64,000 nucleotides of DNA, taken from NCBI RefSeq assembly GCF_024228675.1, contig NZ_CP100461.1, positions 2,911,398 to 2,975,397 of the forward strand. The letters run 5' to 3'. A program made the position numbers and the translations under genes. The notes under the pieces were generated by a model that worked only from the letters and a program-made list of their open reading frames with translations, was not told the origin of the DNA and did no database searches. The stretch comes from Salinigranum marinum (GTDB lineage: Archaea > Halobacteriota > Halobacteria > Halobacteriales > Haloferacaceae). Below are positions 1-8,929 of the stretch, in pieces (position 1 is the first letter of the stretch; the number at the start of each line of letters is the position of its first letter).

Positions 1-1945
1 CGCGGCGGCCCTGGATCTCACCGGACGCCGAGCCCATGTACTCCGAGGGGACGTCGATGCGGACGTCCTGGATCGGCTCGAGGAGGCGAATCTCGCCGTC
101 GATGAGCGAGCGGTGGACGGCCTCGCGGACGGCGGGGATGACCTGCGCCGGCCCGCGGTGGATGGTGTCCTCGTGGAGGCGGGCGTCGTGAAGCCGGAGG
201 AGCGCACCCTGGACGGGCTCGCCGGCGAGCGGGCCGTCCTCGAGCGCCTCTTCCATCCCCTCGATGACGAGCTCCATCGTCTCGTTGAGGTGCTGGATCC
301 CCTTCGTGTCGTCGATGAGGATGTTCGTCCCGAACATGTGCTCGACCTCCTGGGACGAGTCCTTGTCCATGCCGAGTTCCTGCAGCGCCTCGCGGCGCTC
401 CAGTTCGGGCATGTCCATCGCCACGTCGCCGAGCTTGATCGCCTCGACGATCTCGTCGGCGAGGGGCTCGACGGTGATGTAGAACTTGTTGTGGCGGTTC
501 GGCGAGACACCCTCGACCTCGCGGGACTCGCCAGTCGGCGCTTCGCGGTAGACGACGATCGGCTCACCAGTGTTGACCGGGATTCCCTGGTTCTTCTGGA
601 TGCGCTGGGTGATGACCTCCAAGTGGAGTTCACCCTGTCCGGAGATGAGGTGCTCGCCGGTGTCCTCGTTGATCTCGACCCTGATGGTGGGGTCCTCCTT
701 GGCGACCTGCTGGAGTGTCTGGATCAGCTTCGGCAGGTCGTCCATCCGGGTCGCCTCCACGCTCTTCGTGATGACCGGCTCGGAGATGTGCTCGATCGAC
801 TCGAACGGCGTCATCTCCACGCTCGAAACCGTGGAGCCAGCGATGGCGTCGCGGAGGCCGGTGACGGCTGCGATGTTCCCGGCGGGGACGCCGCGGTCGA
901 GTTCCTCGCGCTCGCCGCCCATGAACACGCCGACGCTTTGCACGCGGTTCTTGCCCGCGGTGCCGGAGACGTACAGCTCCTGGCCCTTGCGGATCGTCCC
1001 GGAGAAGACGCGTCCCGTGGCGATCTCGCCCGCGTGGGGGTCCATCGAGATGTCCGTCGCCATGAAGACGACGTCGCCGTCGTCGTCGACGTCGCGCATC
1101 TGGATCGCGAGTTCCGACTCGGAGTCACCGCGCCAGATGGTCGGGATACGGCGCGGCTGTGCCTCGAGCGGGTTGGGGAAGTGCTCGGCGACCATGTCGA
1201 GCACGACGTCAGAGAGCGGCGACTGCTCGTGGAGCTCCTGGCGCTTGTCGTCGCGCTCCATCTCGATGATCTCGGCGAAGCCGATGCCGGTCTCGGCCAT
1301 CGACGGCGCGGAGACGCCCCACTTGTACAGCGCGGAGCCGAACGCGACGGTGCCGTCCTCCACCGAGACGGTCCAGTCGCGGTCCTCGTAGTCCTGGGTC
1401 ATCCCGCGGATGAGCTCGTTGACGTCGGCGATGACGTCGAGGAGCCGCTCTTGCATCTCCTGGGGCCCCTCCTGGAGCTCGTTGATGAGGCGGTCGACCT
1501 TGTTGATGAACAGCGCCGGCTTGACGCCCTCGCGAAGCGCCTGCCGCACCACGGTTTCGGTCTGCGGCATCGCGCCCTCGACCGCGTCGACGACGACGAG
1601 CGCGCCGTCGACGGCGCGCATCGCGCGTGTCACGTCGCCACCGAAGTCCACGTGGCCCGGCGTGTCGATGAGGTTGATGAGGTGGTTCTCACCCTCCCAC
1701 TCGTGGGTCATCGAGACGTTCGCCGCGTCGATGGTGATGCCGCGTTCCTGTTCGTCTTCCTTCGTGTCCATCGCGAGCTGCTGGCCGGCCGTCTCGTCGG
1801 AGATCATGCCGGCGCCCGCGAGGAGGTTGTCGGAGAGCGTCGTCTTCCCGTGGTCGACGTGCGCAGCGATGGCGATGTTCCGGATCTGCTCCGGTTTGTC
1901 CATCAGTTTCTCGCACTCTTGTACGATCTTCTTTCGTCGGCCCAT
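1..1945 (-). CDS. fusA: Translation elongation factor aEF-2 (C-terminus outside window)
   Basis: GTPase that drives ribosomal translocation in the cytoplasm. The first 648 residues are present. The G1 motif AHVDHGKT lies at residues 28-35, followed by DTPGHVDF and NKVD; the switch stretch QERGITID is intact. Domain IV contains [12 protein letters not shown], and His596 just before RGP aligns with the histidine that archaea and eukaryotes convert to diphthamide. The ATG at 1945 gives the usual [12 protein letters not shown] start. The last part of domain IV and domain V are lost off the left edge. The gene is transcribed away from the DUF5781-like gene; a long open frame antisense to it on the plus strand is only a GC-rich shadow. 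Confidence 0.97.
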   Translation of the reverse strand, partial: MGRRKKIVQECEKLMDKPEQIRNIAIAAHVDHGKTTLSDNLLAGAGMISDETAGQQLAMDTKEDEQERGITIDAANVSMTHEWEGENHLINLIDTPGHVDFGGDVTRAMRAVDGALVVVDAVEGAMPQTETVVRQALREGVKPALFINKVDRLINELQEGPQEMQERLLDVIADVNELIRGMTQDYEDRDWTVSVEDGTVAFGSALYKWGVSAPSMAETGIGFAEIIEMERDDKRQELHEQSPLSDVVLDMVAEHFPNPLEAQPRRIPTIWRGDSESELAIQMRDVDDDGDVVFMATDISMDPHAGEIATGRVFSGTIRKGQELYVSGTAGKNRVQSVGVFMGGEREELDRGVPAGNIAAVTGLRDAIAGSTVSSVEMTPFESIEHISEPVITKSVEATRMDDLPKLIQTLQQVAKEDPTIRVEINEDTGEHLISGQGELHLEVITQRIQKNQGIPVNTGEPIVVYREAPTGESREVEGVSPNRHNKFYITVEPLADEIVEAIKLGDVAMDMPELERREALQELGMDKDSSQEVEHMFGTNILIDDTKGIQHLNETMELVIEGMEEALEDGPLAGEPVQGALLRLHDARLHEDTIHRGPAQVIPAVREAVHRSLIDGEIRLLEPIQDVRIDVPSEYMGSASGEIQGRR

Positions 1946-2133
1946 TACAGGCTCATACCGATAGGAGGGACAAAAGGGTAGTGTTTTGCCGGAGGCGAAA
2001 TCGCCGGTCTGGGGCCGCTCTTCCCGTCGTATGTGGGTGTTTCACACGTTCTCCCGCCGCCGCGTTCCCGTCGCCGCCACGCCTCGTCGCCGGCAGAAGA
2101 ATCATACTTCCGCAGATCGTGGTACGTTCACGC

Positions 2134-2886
2134 ATGGATATTCGAGTGCTTGGATCCGGACCGCCGGATCCGTTTCTGAGTGCAGCCGACCTGTTCGAGA
2201 CCGAGTTCTCGCTCGATCTCCCGGTGCGCGTCCACGTCCGTTCTGACCCCGACGAGCGGACCTGGGCGGGCCACTACCCCGACCATCACGTGCTCAACAT
2301 CTCACAGCAGGCGGCGACCAGCGCGATGGCCCGCGAACTCGCCCTGCACGAACTCGCGCACATGGCGCGCTACGAGGAGTCTCACCCCTCACACACCCAG
2401 CCCACCGAGGAAGCGCTCTTTCTCGCGCTCGCCGGCCGGTCGGTCGAGCGCCACAAGCTCGCCCACTGCTACCAGATCGCCAACCACATGAAGGACATCT
2501 ACGCCGACGACCTCACGCTCTCGGTCGCGCCCGCCGAGAAGCTCGTGCTCTTCTTCGAGTCGCAGTTGGCGGCGGCACTCTCGGACCGTCCCGTCGCGCC
2601 CCGTCCCGACTCCCGACGGATCTCCCCGGGGTCCGATCCCGACATCACCGCCGTCAACGCCGCGTTCGCCCTCGCGCTCTGTGAACGTCACAGTCTCCTC
2701 GACCCCGACCACCGCCTCTACGACCTCGCACACGCCGCCGACGACGACGCGCCGGGGGTCGAACTCGAGACGTTCAAATCGCACTTCGCGTCGCTCGCGG
2801 CCGACCCGACCGAGAGCGACTATCGTAAGACGCTCGTCGACGTCACCCGCGACTACTGCGTCCGGAGTCAACAGGCCGCCGACTGA
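2134..2886 (+). CDS. DUF5781-like haloarchaeal protein with an HExxH motif
   Basis: 250-residue soluble acidic protein, which I believe belongs to the haloarchaeal family catalogued as DUF5781. Residues 72-76 read HELAH inside a helical stretch (ARELALHELAHMARYEE), and a TEE acidic pair follows at about 91-93. This is the layout of a gluzincin-type zinc peptidase: two His ligands, a catalytic Glu and a downstream Glu. No signal peptide or membrane segment is visible, so any activity would be cytoplasmic. The ATG at 2134 is chosen because upstream codons in frame lack haloarchaeal character. The peptidase function is inferred from the motif alone. Confidence 0.85.
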   Translation: MDIRVLGSGPPDPFLSAADLFETEFSLDLPVRVHVRSDPDERTWAGHYPDHHVLNISQQAATSAMARELALHELAHMARYEESHPSHTQPTEEALFLALAGRSVERHKLAHCYQIANHMKDIYADDLTLSVAPAEKLVLFFESQLAAALSDRPVAPRPDSRRISPGSDPDITAVNAAFALALCERHSLLDPDHRLYDLAHAADDDAPGVELETFKSHFASLAADPTESDYRKTLVDVTRDYCVRSQQAAD

Positions 2887-3170
2887 GCTTCGGAGTCCGA
2901 GTCTCCCCGTCCCGGAGTCCGAGTCCGGCTGTCGCGCGAAGAAAACCACTACTCTCGTGCCGATGGACGGCCTCGCGGTGAGCGACCTCGTACGAGACGA
3001 CGTCATTGTGTGACGTGCCAACACACTTTGCTGTGAGTACCAACATCGCCTTGCCGATCGCCGTCCGCCCGGCGCGCCGCGGCGGCACGGCCCGCCGATG
3101 CGGATGCACGTGTACAGCCACGTCCACGGTGGCTTTCCCGACCGAGGGGCCCGGCGCGCCGCGGCGGCCG

Positions 3171-3542
3171 CTACGAGCGACAGCAGTCGTCCGCACGACA
3201 CGAGCCGCGGCTCCGCTCGATCCGCGTCGAGACCTGGTGTAACAGCCGTTCGAGCCGCGGTCGTTCGACCTCCCACCACGTCGGGCTGTGGTGGTACGTC
3301 GCCACCACGCCCTGCATCGCTTCGAGCTCCGCGAGGGTGTAGCGCCGCTCTCCGGCGTCGAGCGTCTCGAACGCCCGGCGGACCGCCGCGCCCGCGGGCG
3401 CACGGTCGACCCCGGTCGCCGCGGTCGCCGTCACGTCGCGTCCGAACCCGAGTCGGTCGAGCAGGACGTGGTGGAGCGTCCACTGTTCCTCGCGCGACAG
3501 CGACAGCGTCTCGACGGGACACGACGGTCGGTTCTCGGTCAT
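3171..3542 (-). CDS. Small haloarchaeal protein, possibly DUF7853-like
   Basis: 123-residue soluble protein of unknown function. The N-terminal pattern TLSLSREEQWTLHHVLLDRL resembles small haloarchaeal proteins I recall as DUF7853. The middle (AFETLDAGERRYTLAELEAM) looks helical, and the C-terminus is basic and Cys-containing. No catalytic motif or membrane segment is visible. It stands alone, divergent from the small membrane protein at 3578. The 284 bp between it and the DUF5781-like gene shows no convincing gene, only a short direct repeat (CGGAGTCCGAGTC, twice) near 2890-2930. Confidence 0.6.
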   Translation of the reverse strand: MTENRPSCPVETLSLSREEQWTLHHVLLDRLGFGRDVTATAATGVDRAPAGAAVRRAFETLDAGERRYTLAELEAMQGVVATYHHSPTWWEVERPRLERLLHQVSTRIERSRGSCRADDCCRS

Positions 3543-3577
3543 CTGCGATGTCTCGCGGCTGTTGTCCCTCGACAGTA

Positions 3578-3847
3578 ATGAACGTTAGCAATTGGCACGG
3601 CTCCCGCCATCTGACAGGACGGGTGGTATTAGTCCCCGTCGCGCTCGTCGTCCTCTCGGGCGTCGCCGCGGTCGGATCGGTCGCTGGCGGCCTGTTCGCG
3701 CTCACGCGCCTCGCGGTGCTCGGCGTCGCCGCCGCCACGGACGAGCGGACCGGCTCGGTCGCCGTCCCGGCGGTCGCGTACGCGACGCTCTTATTCGCCA
3801 ACTGGCTTGTCGTCTACCTCTTCGAGGCCGGGCTGCAGAGCTGGTGA
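3578..3847 (+). CDS. Small two-helix membrane protein
   Basis: 89-residue protein with two hydrophobic segments, roughly residues 14-47 (VVLVPVALVVLSGVAAVGSV and onward) and 62-80 (VPAVAYATLLFANWLVVYLF), joined by a short polar loop. No functional motif is visible. The ATG at 3578 is preceded by promoter-poor sequence, and the start is chosen because it puts the first helix near the N-terminus. It converges on the RarA-C-like gene at 3863 with only 15 bp between stops. Function unknown. Confidence 0.65.
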   Translation: MNVSNWHGSRHLTGRVVLVPVALVVLSGVAAVGSVAGGLFALTRLAVLGVAAATDERTGSVAVPAVAYATLLFANWLVVYLFEAGLQSW

Positions 3848-3862
3848 CCGCCGGCGCGTCGG

Positions 3863-4642
3863 TCAGTCGCGAAGGTCGCCGTCGCCCGGTTCGTCCCACG
3901 GCTCCTCGCCGGAGACCGGCGCGAGCGCGTGGTCGAGTTCGGCCTCGGAGTAGTCGACGTCCGAGAGCACCATCGCCAGCCGCTGCCAGCGGCGGCTCTC
4001 CTCGCCGTCCTCGTCGGGACCGACCCGCGCGCCGCGCGTCTTGAAAAAGCGCGTCCCCCGGCCCCGCCGAGCGCCCTCGCCCGTGTGCTGGTCGAAGATC
4101 ACGTCGAACTCCCCGTCGGGACCGAGGTCGCCCACGGGAAAGTCGACGGGCGGCTCCACCCCGTCGCTGGTGGCGTCGGCGCGGCGGTCGGCGATCCGTC
4201 CGAAGCACTCGTCCGCGTTGGCGGCCTCGCGCGACGAGCGAGCGCGAGCACAGGCCAGCGCGGCGTGGATGGCACAGAGCCGCCCCTTCCACGAATCGGG
4301 TTCCCAACGGTCGGTGGCGAGTTCCTCGTAGCGCTCGACGAGGAGCGCCACGTCTTGGCCGGCGCGGAGGTCCTCGACGACGTACAGGTTCAGCCGATCC
4401 CAGAGGTTCCACGCGTACCCCGACCGGGCGAGTTCCCACGCCGCCCACGCGGCCACGCGCTCGTCGGAGCGACGCACCGCCTTCTGGAGGAGGCTGGAGA
4501 CGTCGTACCGGTTGTAGCCGCCGTCGGTCTCGTGTTCGCCCTTCGGCTCCCCGCGGTCGGTCGTCCCCTCGCGCGCCTCGGGTGGCGTCTCCGTGTCGAG
4601 GCTCCCGTCGGCCCCGAACGTGGCCTGTCGATCCTCGGTCAT
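3863..4642 (-). CDS. Stand-alone protein resembling the C-terminal domain of RarA/MgsA ATPases
   Basis: 259-residue acidic protein. Residues about 55-95 (LLQKAVRRSDERVAAWAAWE, followed by LARSGYAWNLWDRL) resemble the helical oligomerisation domain at the C-terminus of RarA/MgsA/WRNIP1-type clamp-loader-like ATPases, in which a 'KS.RG.D...A..W..R....G' helix pair recurs. No Walker A or B motif is present, so it cannot be an ATPase on its own. The C-terminal half has a GTRFFKTRG stretch and an acidic tail. The ATG at 4642 is preferred over 4744 because the longer form adds an arginine-rich, non-conserved leader. A role in DNA replication or repair is only a guess. Confidence 0.7.
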   Translation of the reverse strand: MTEDRQATFGADGSLDTETPPEAREGTTDRGEPKGEHETDGGYNRYDVSSLLQKAVRRSDERVAAWAAWELARSGYAWNLWDRLNLYVVEDLRAGQDVALLVERYEELATDRWEPDSWKGRLCAIHAALACARARSSREAANADECFGRIADRRADATSDGVEPPVDFPVGDLGPDGEFDVIFDQHTGEGARRGRGTRFFKTRGARVGPDEDGEESRRWQRLAMVLSDVDYSEAELDHALAPVSGEEPWDEPGDGDLRD

Positions 4643-4806
4643 GAGCCGGTGAAAGGCGACCAGGGGTAGATGTGTTGCGGTCCCGGTGGCGCTCCGGAAC
4701 GCGTTTCTCCGACCCCGACTGTCGGACTGCGATATCGACGGCACGTGTTCTCAAAAAAGAGAAATTTCTTCGTAACCGTTATTTATCGTCACTCCTCCGG
4801 GACTGA

Positions 4807-5252
4807 CGAACACCCTCAATCGAGAGCCAGCAGCGGTCCGACGCGGACGTCATCGACGACAGCGATATCGGCACGTCGGAGACGGTGGCGGAACTCGCGA
4901 GCGCGCTCCGGGAACTCATGGAGGCATCCAACCAGGTCGCCTGGAGCTCACAGGAGATCAGCGACCTCGCGAACGAGCAGTCCGACAGCATGGGCGAGGT
5001 CACAAGCGAGGTTTCGAACCTCAGCGCGGCGGTCGAGGAGGCCGCGATGGGTGCGGAGGAGGTCGCCGACGCGACCGACCAGCAGGCCGCCTACACCGAA
5101 GAAGTGCTGCCACGGTCGATCAGACCGCAGCGTAGGCCGAGCGGGTCGCCGAGCGGATCACGGACGTCGCCGCCGCCAACGAGGAACAGGCGGCGAAGAT
5201 CGACGAGATCCAGCGGCTGCTCGCGGAGTTGGACCTCGCGGCGGCCGAGTGA
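4807..5252 (+). pseudogene. Decayed methyl-accepting (Htr-type) transducer, C-terminal remnant
   Basis: One reading frame from about 4807 gives a typical transducer coiled-coil with ISDLANEQSDSMGEVTSEVS and AAVEEAAMGAEEVADATDQQ. It ends in a frameshift near 5105-5110. The next frame continues with ATVDQTAA, an in-frame TAG at 5133-5135, and AERVAERITDVAAANEEQ with a tail ending at TGA 5250-5252, which is the normal extreme C-terminus of such proteins. The sensor, HAMP domains and signalling tip are missing, and no start codon with a promoter leads into it. This is a dead fragment with at least two lesions. An intact relative begins at 62481. Confidence 0.82.
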
Positions 5253-5301
5253 GCCCGCGTGACGACCCGGCCCGTGGGCGGCAGTCCGGTCTGACCGCCG
5301 G

Positions 5302-5829
5302 TTACACCCGGATGGCCATCTCGAGCTCGAAGCTCTCGGTGTCGCTCGTCTCGAACCCGACCGACTGGTAGAGGTTCACCGCCGGGTGGTTCCACCGCTC
5401 GACCGTGAGCCACACCTGCTCGACGCCCTCCGCGGAGCCGTAGCCGAGCAGGGCGTGCATCAGCCGTGTCCCGATGCCCGACCGCTGGTACGCCTGGAGC
5501 ACGAAGATGGCGAGTTCGTACGCGTCGCCGTCGGGGACGAGCGTGGCGTGCCCGGCGGCGGTGTCGCCGTCCCACGCGATCACGTTCAGACAGTCCCCGT
5601 CGAGGATGTTCGAGAGCCACTCGCGGATCCGTTTTTCCTTGCCCGGCGGGATGCCCTGGGCGCGGTCGGCGGGGTCGAACGCCTCGTACATCTCGACGAG
5701 CGCTTCCCGCTCCTCGTCGCTCCCGTCGTACGGTCTGATCTCGATCTCGCGGCCCTCGCCGTCCTCGAAGCCGAGCGGCGGTGCCTCGAACGGTCCCGAC
5801 GGCTCGTCCGGGTAGACTCTGTCGCTCAT
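5302..5829 (-). CDS. GNAT-family N-acetyltransferase
   Basis: 175-residue acetyl-CoA-dependent transferase of unknown substrate. Strand beta-4 and the acetyl-CoA pyrophosphate loop are clear: AYELAIFVLQAYQRSGIGTR carries the Q/R-x-x-G-x-G/A motif. WNHPAVNLYQSVGFE near the C-terminus is the usual GNAT end. An N-terminal extension of about 35 acidic residues precedes the fold. Its ATG overlaps the stop of the UspA gene upstream (TAATG), so the two are almost certainly cotranscribed and translationally coupled. The coupling suggests a stress-related modification role, which is inference. Confidence 0.92.
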   Translation of the reverse strand: MSDRVYPDEPSGPFEAPPLGFEDGEGREIEIRPYDGSDEEREALVEMYEAFDPADRAQGIPPGKEKRIREWLSNILDGDCLNVIAWDGDTAAGHATLVPDGDAYELAIFVLQAYQRSGIGTRLMHALLGYGSAEGVEQVWLTVERWNHPAVNLYQSVGFETSDTESFELEMAIRV

Positions 5830-6197
5830 TATCGGACCAGTGAGACCGTCACGTGTGCGTTCAGGAGGACGAACTCGGCGATGCCGCCGATCTTGATCTT
5901 GCCCATCGGGCTCCGCTGGCCGCCGCCGATCACGATCTTGTCGAACCCCTCCTCCTCGCTGAGGCGGACGAGCGCGCTCCCGGGATCGCCGTCGAGGTGG
6001 CGCACCTCGGCGTCCAGTTCGGCCTCGTCGACGACCGTTCGCACGCGGGATTCGACCTCCTCGCGAGACAGCTCCGTGGCCGGGTTGTCGACCACGCCGA
6101 TCGTGAGGTCGTCGCCGGCCTCGACCGCCCGGTCGACGGTCTGCTCCAGCGCCGCCAGCGAGTCGTCCGTCCCGCCGATTCCCAAGAGTACCTTCAT
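5829..6197 (-). CDS. Universal stress protein (UspA domain)
   Basis: 122-residue single UspA domain. It opens with MKVLLGIGGTDDSLAALEQT and ends with the nucleotide-binding loop IVIGGGQRSPMGKIKIGGIA, which fits the ATP-binding pattern G-x2-G-x9-G(S/T) loosely, since the last Ser/Thr is a Gly. It lies upstream of and overlaps the GNAT gene by one base and follows the kptA gene by 84 bp on the same strand. Usp proteins commonly sense or buffer stress in the cytoplasm; the specific role here is unknown. Confidence 0.93.
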   Translation of the reverse strand: MKVLLGIGGTDDSLAALEQTVDRAVEAGDDLTIGVVDNPATELSREEVESRVRTVVDEAELDAEVRHLDGDPGSALVRLSEEEGFDKIVIGGGQRSPMGKIKIGGIAEFVLLNAHVTVSLVR

Positions 6198-6281
6198 AAA
6201 CGGCGAATCGTCGGCCCAGGGCAAAAAGACGGGGGCTCCGCCTCCCGTCGTGCGATCCCGTCGCACACTCGGCCCGCGCGG

Positions 6282-6950
6282 TCACGTCGTTCCGGCGCGC
6301 GACAGGAACCGGGGTGGGACGCGGGCGACCGTGTAGGTCTCGCGTCCGCGCGTCCTGATCTCGAATCCGGCGGCGGCCAGCCCGTCCGCGTCGACGGCGA
6401 GCACGACCGACTCGGCGTCGGCGTGACGGCGGCCGACCGACGCGGCGGTCTCGGAGTCGCCCGAGAGGTGGACTTCCTGCCGACCCATCGGCCGCAGCCC
6501 CTCGTCGGAGATCGCGTCGAGGTTCCGGGCTGCCGTGCCGTGGTAGAGCGTCTCCGGGACGCCGTCGTCCGGGTCCCCCTCGCGGTCGCGGTCGAGATCG
6601 ACGTCGACCGAGTGGCCGTACGCCGCGCGGATCTTGGCGCCGTCGCCGGCGTCGCGGGTCTCGAACCGGCCCTTGGGGTCGGTGGCGACGACCGCCCTGA
6701 CCTCGCGGTCGCCGGCCCAGTCGTACTGGCGATCGACGGCGTCGACCAAGGCGTCGAGCGGGGTCCAGCCCGCCTCGTCGAGCGTGATGCCGGCGTCGTC
6801 GGGGAAATGCCTGAGCGCGCCCGAGCAGAACGTCGAGAGCCGGCGTCTGCGGCGGCCGCCGAGGAGTCGCTCCCCCCGGGCCCCACAGCGCGGGCAGACG
6901 GCCGTCGCGTGGGGGCCGTGGTCGGGGCAGACGGCGATCGGGTCGGTCAT
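6282..6950 (-). CDS. kptA: Probable RNA 2'-phosphotransferase (KptA/Tpt1)
   Basis: 222 residues. KptA transfers an internal RNA 2'-phosphate to NAD+, producing ADP-ribose 1'',2''-cyclic phosphate. An N-terminal zinc-finger-like segment (CPDHGPHATAVCPRCG, residues 8-22) precedes the catalytic fold. The fold keeps LSTFCSGALRHFP (the R/K-S-x-x-L-R-H block), AAYGHSV (NAD-binding GHS), ETLYHGTA and RQEVHLSGD. Start ATG at 6950; the divergent pepF gene begins 90 bp away. Archaeal tRNA splicing by RtcB leaves no 2'-phosphate, so the natural substrate is not obvious. Confidence 0.88.
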   Translation of the reverse strand: MTDPIAVCPDHGPHATAVCPRCGARGERLLGGRRRRRLSTFCSGALRHFPDDAGITLDEAGWTPLDALVDAVDRQYDWAGDREVRAVVATDPKGRFETRDAGDGAKIRAAYGHSVDVDLDRDREGDPDDGVPETLYHGTAARNLDAISDEGLRPMGRQEVHLSGDSETAASVGRRHADAESVVLAVDADGLAAAGFEIRTRGRETYTVARVPPRFLSRAGTT

Positions 6951-7040
6951 CGCCCGGAGTGGGTGTTCGACGCCCGTGTGTCTTTCCCACCGGATGCCGC
7001 GGGGACAACCCTTAGGCTCGCCCGCACCTTCCGTCCGCGC

Positions 7041-8831
7041 ATGAGTTCGGTTCCCGAACGATCAGAGATCGCGGCCGAGTACAAGTGGGACCTCGACTCC
7101 ATCTACGCCTCGGACGAGGAGTGGGAGGCGGCGTTCGCCGAGGTGAAAGAGCGCATCCCCGACCTCCGTGAGTACGAGAGCCGGGTGACGGAGGACGGCG
7201 AGACGCTCCTCGCGGCGCTCGAACGCGAGGAGGCGGTGATGCGCGAGCTCTCGAAGGTGGTCTCGTACGCCAACCTCCGCTCCGCGGAAGACACCCGCAA
7301 CCAGGAGTTCCAGGCGCTGTCGGCCCGCGCCCAGTCGCTCTCGGCGGAGGCACAGAGCGCCGTCTCGTACATCGAGCCCGAGCTCCAGGCGCTCTCGCGC
7401 GACGAGGTGGCCGACCTGGTCGACGAGGAGCCCGGCCTGGAGCCGTACGACCACTACCTCGACGACGTGCTCCGGATGAAGCCGCACACGCGCTCGACCG
7501 AGGTGGAGGAGCTCCTGGCGGACCTCTCGGAGGTGACCGGCGCGGCGAGCGACGTCTACACGATGCTCACCAACGCCGACATGGAGTTCCCGACGGTCGA
7601 GGACCCCGACGGGGATGCCGTCGAGATCACCCAGGCGAACTTCACGAAGCTCCAGAAACACCCCGACCGATACTTCCGGCGGCGGGTCCACGAGGAGTTC
7701 TACGACCGGTGGGTGGACGTCAGAAACACGGTCGGGTCGGCGCTGAAAAACAGCGTCACGAAGGACGTCAAGATGGCGAACGTCCGCGGATACGACACCG
7801 CCCGCGAGGCCGCGCTGAACGGCCCGAACGTCCCCGTCGAGGTGTACGACACCTTGCTGGAGACGGTCCGCAAGCACCTGCATCACCTCCACTACCACGC
7901 CGAACTGAAGCGCGACGCCCACGACCTCGACGACCTGCGAATGTGGGACCTGTACGTCTCGCTCACGGGCGAGGAGTCGCCCACCGTCGAGTACGATCAG
8001 GCGGTCGAGTACATCACGGACGCGGTCGCCCCGCTCGGAACGGAGTACCGAGAACGGATGGCCGAGGGGCTCGACTCGCGGTGGGTCGACGTTTACGAGA
8101 ACAGGGGCAAGCGCTCGGGCGCGTTCTCGGCGGGGACGTACGACACCCAGCCGTATATTTTGATGAACTACCAGGACGACGTCGAGTCGATGTTCACGCT
8201 GGCGCACGAACTCGGCCACTCGATGCACTCCGAACTCGCCAACGAGAGCCAGCCGTGGCAGTACGCGAGCTACGACATTTTTACTGCCGAGGTGGCCTCG
8301 ACGGTGAACGAGACGCTGCTGACGCACCACCTCCTCGACACCGTCGACGACGACGAGTTCCGGATGCACGTCCTCGACCAGTACCTCGAACGGTTCCGGT
8401 CGACGCTCTACCGACAGACGATGTTCGCCGACTTCGAGTTGCGGATCCACGAGGTCGTCGAGGAGGACGGCGCGCTCACCCCCGACCGCCTCGACTCGCT
8501 GTACGGCGAACTGAAGCGGGAGTTCTACGAACCCGCGGTCGCCGACGAGCGCATCGAGCGCGAGTGGATGCGCATCCCGCACTTCTACTATAACTTCTAC
8601 GTGTACCAGTACGCGACCGGTATCTCGGCTGCGGTCGCCATCGTCGAGCGGGTGCTCGACGAGGGCGAACCCGCGGCCGACGACTACCGCGAGGCGCTGC
8701 GGATGGGCGGCCGGGAGTACCCGCTCAAGGTGCTCCGCACCGCGGGCGTCGACCTCACAGAACCCGACCCGATCGAGTCCGCGCTGGCGGTGTACGGCGA
8801 CTACCTCGACGAGGTGGCCGCGCTGCTCTGA
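7041..8831 (+). CDS. pepF: Oligoendopeptidase F (M3 family)
   Basis: 596-residue cytoplasmic zinc metallopeptidase that degrades short peptides, likely downstream of the proteasome. The M3 active site HELGHSMHSE begins at residue 389, with the third ligand expected in YDIFTAEVASTVNE about 28 residues later. The N-terminal helical half (from KWDLDSIYASDEEWEAAF) and the C-terminal HFYYNFYVYQYATG block match PepF. The ATG at 7041 follows a TTAGG TATA-like element near 7010. The open frame extends far upstream antisense to kptA, but that extension is not coding. The pan gene follows on the same strand after 98 bp. Confidence 0.96.
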   Translation: MSSVPERSEIAAEYKWDLDSIYASDEEWEAAFAEVKERIPDLREYESRVTEDGETLLAALEREEAVMRELSKVVSYANLRSAEDTRNQEFQALSARAQSLSAEAQSAVSYIEPELQALSRDEVADLVDEEPGLEPYDHYLDDVLRMKPHTRSTEVEELLADLSEVTGAASDVYTMLTNADMEFPTVEDPDGDAVEITQANFTKLQKHPDRYFRRRVHEEFYDRWVDVRNTVGSALKNSVTKDVKMANVRGYDTAREAALNGPNVPVEVYDTLLETVRKHLHHLHYHAELKRDAHDLDDLRMWDLYVSLTGEESPTVEYDQAVEYITDAVAPLGTEYRERMAEGLDSRWVDVYENRGKRSGAFSAGTYDTQPYILMNYQDDVESMFTLAHELGHSMHSELANESQPWQYASYDIFTAEVASTVNETLLTHHLLDTVDDDEFRMHVLDQYLERFRSTLYRQTMFADFELRIHEVVEEDGALTPDRLDSLYGELKREFYEPAVADERIEREWMRIPHFYYNFYVYQYATGISAAVAIVERVLDEGEPAADDYREALRMGGREYPLKVLRTAGVDLTEPDPIESALAVYGDYLDEVAALL

Positions 8832-8929
8832 GGGCCACGGCGACAGGAGAGCGCGGACGTGTCTCGCTCCACGAAAGTTTCCCGCGACCCAAAGGCACAT
8901 TTACACCGCGTTCATAGGAACGGCAACTA

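Noticed and set aside
113-1981. Long plus-strand open frame (about 620 codons) opposite EF-2
   Set aside because: Its product is a low-complexity Arg/Asp/Val-rich antisense shadow. The minus strand encodes a clear EF-2 with all GTPase motifs.
5853-7040. N-terminal extension of PepF through the upstream open frame
   Set aside because: It lies antisense to kptA and uspA, has no PepF character, and the ATG at 7041 gives the standard start.
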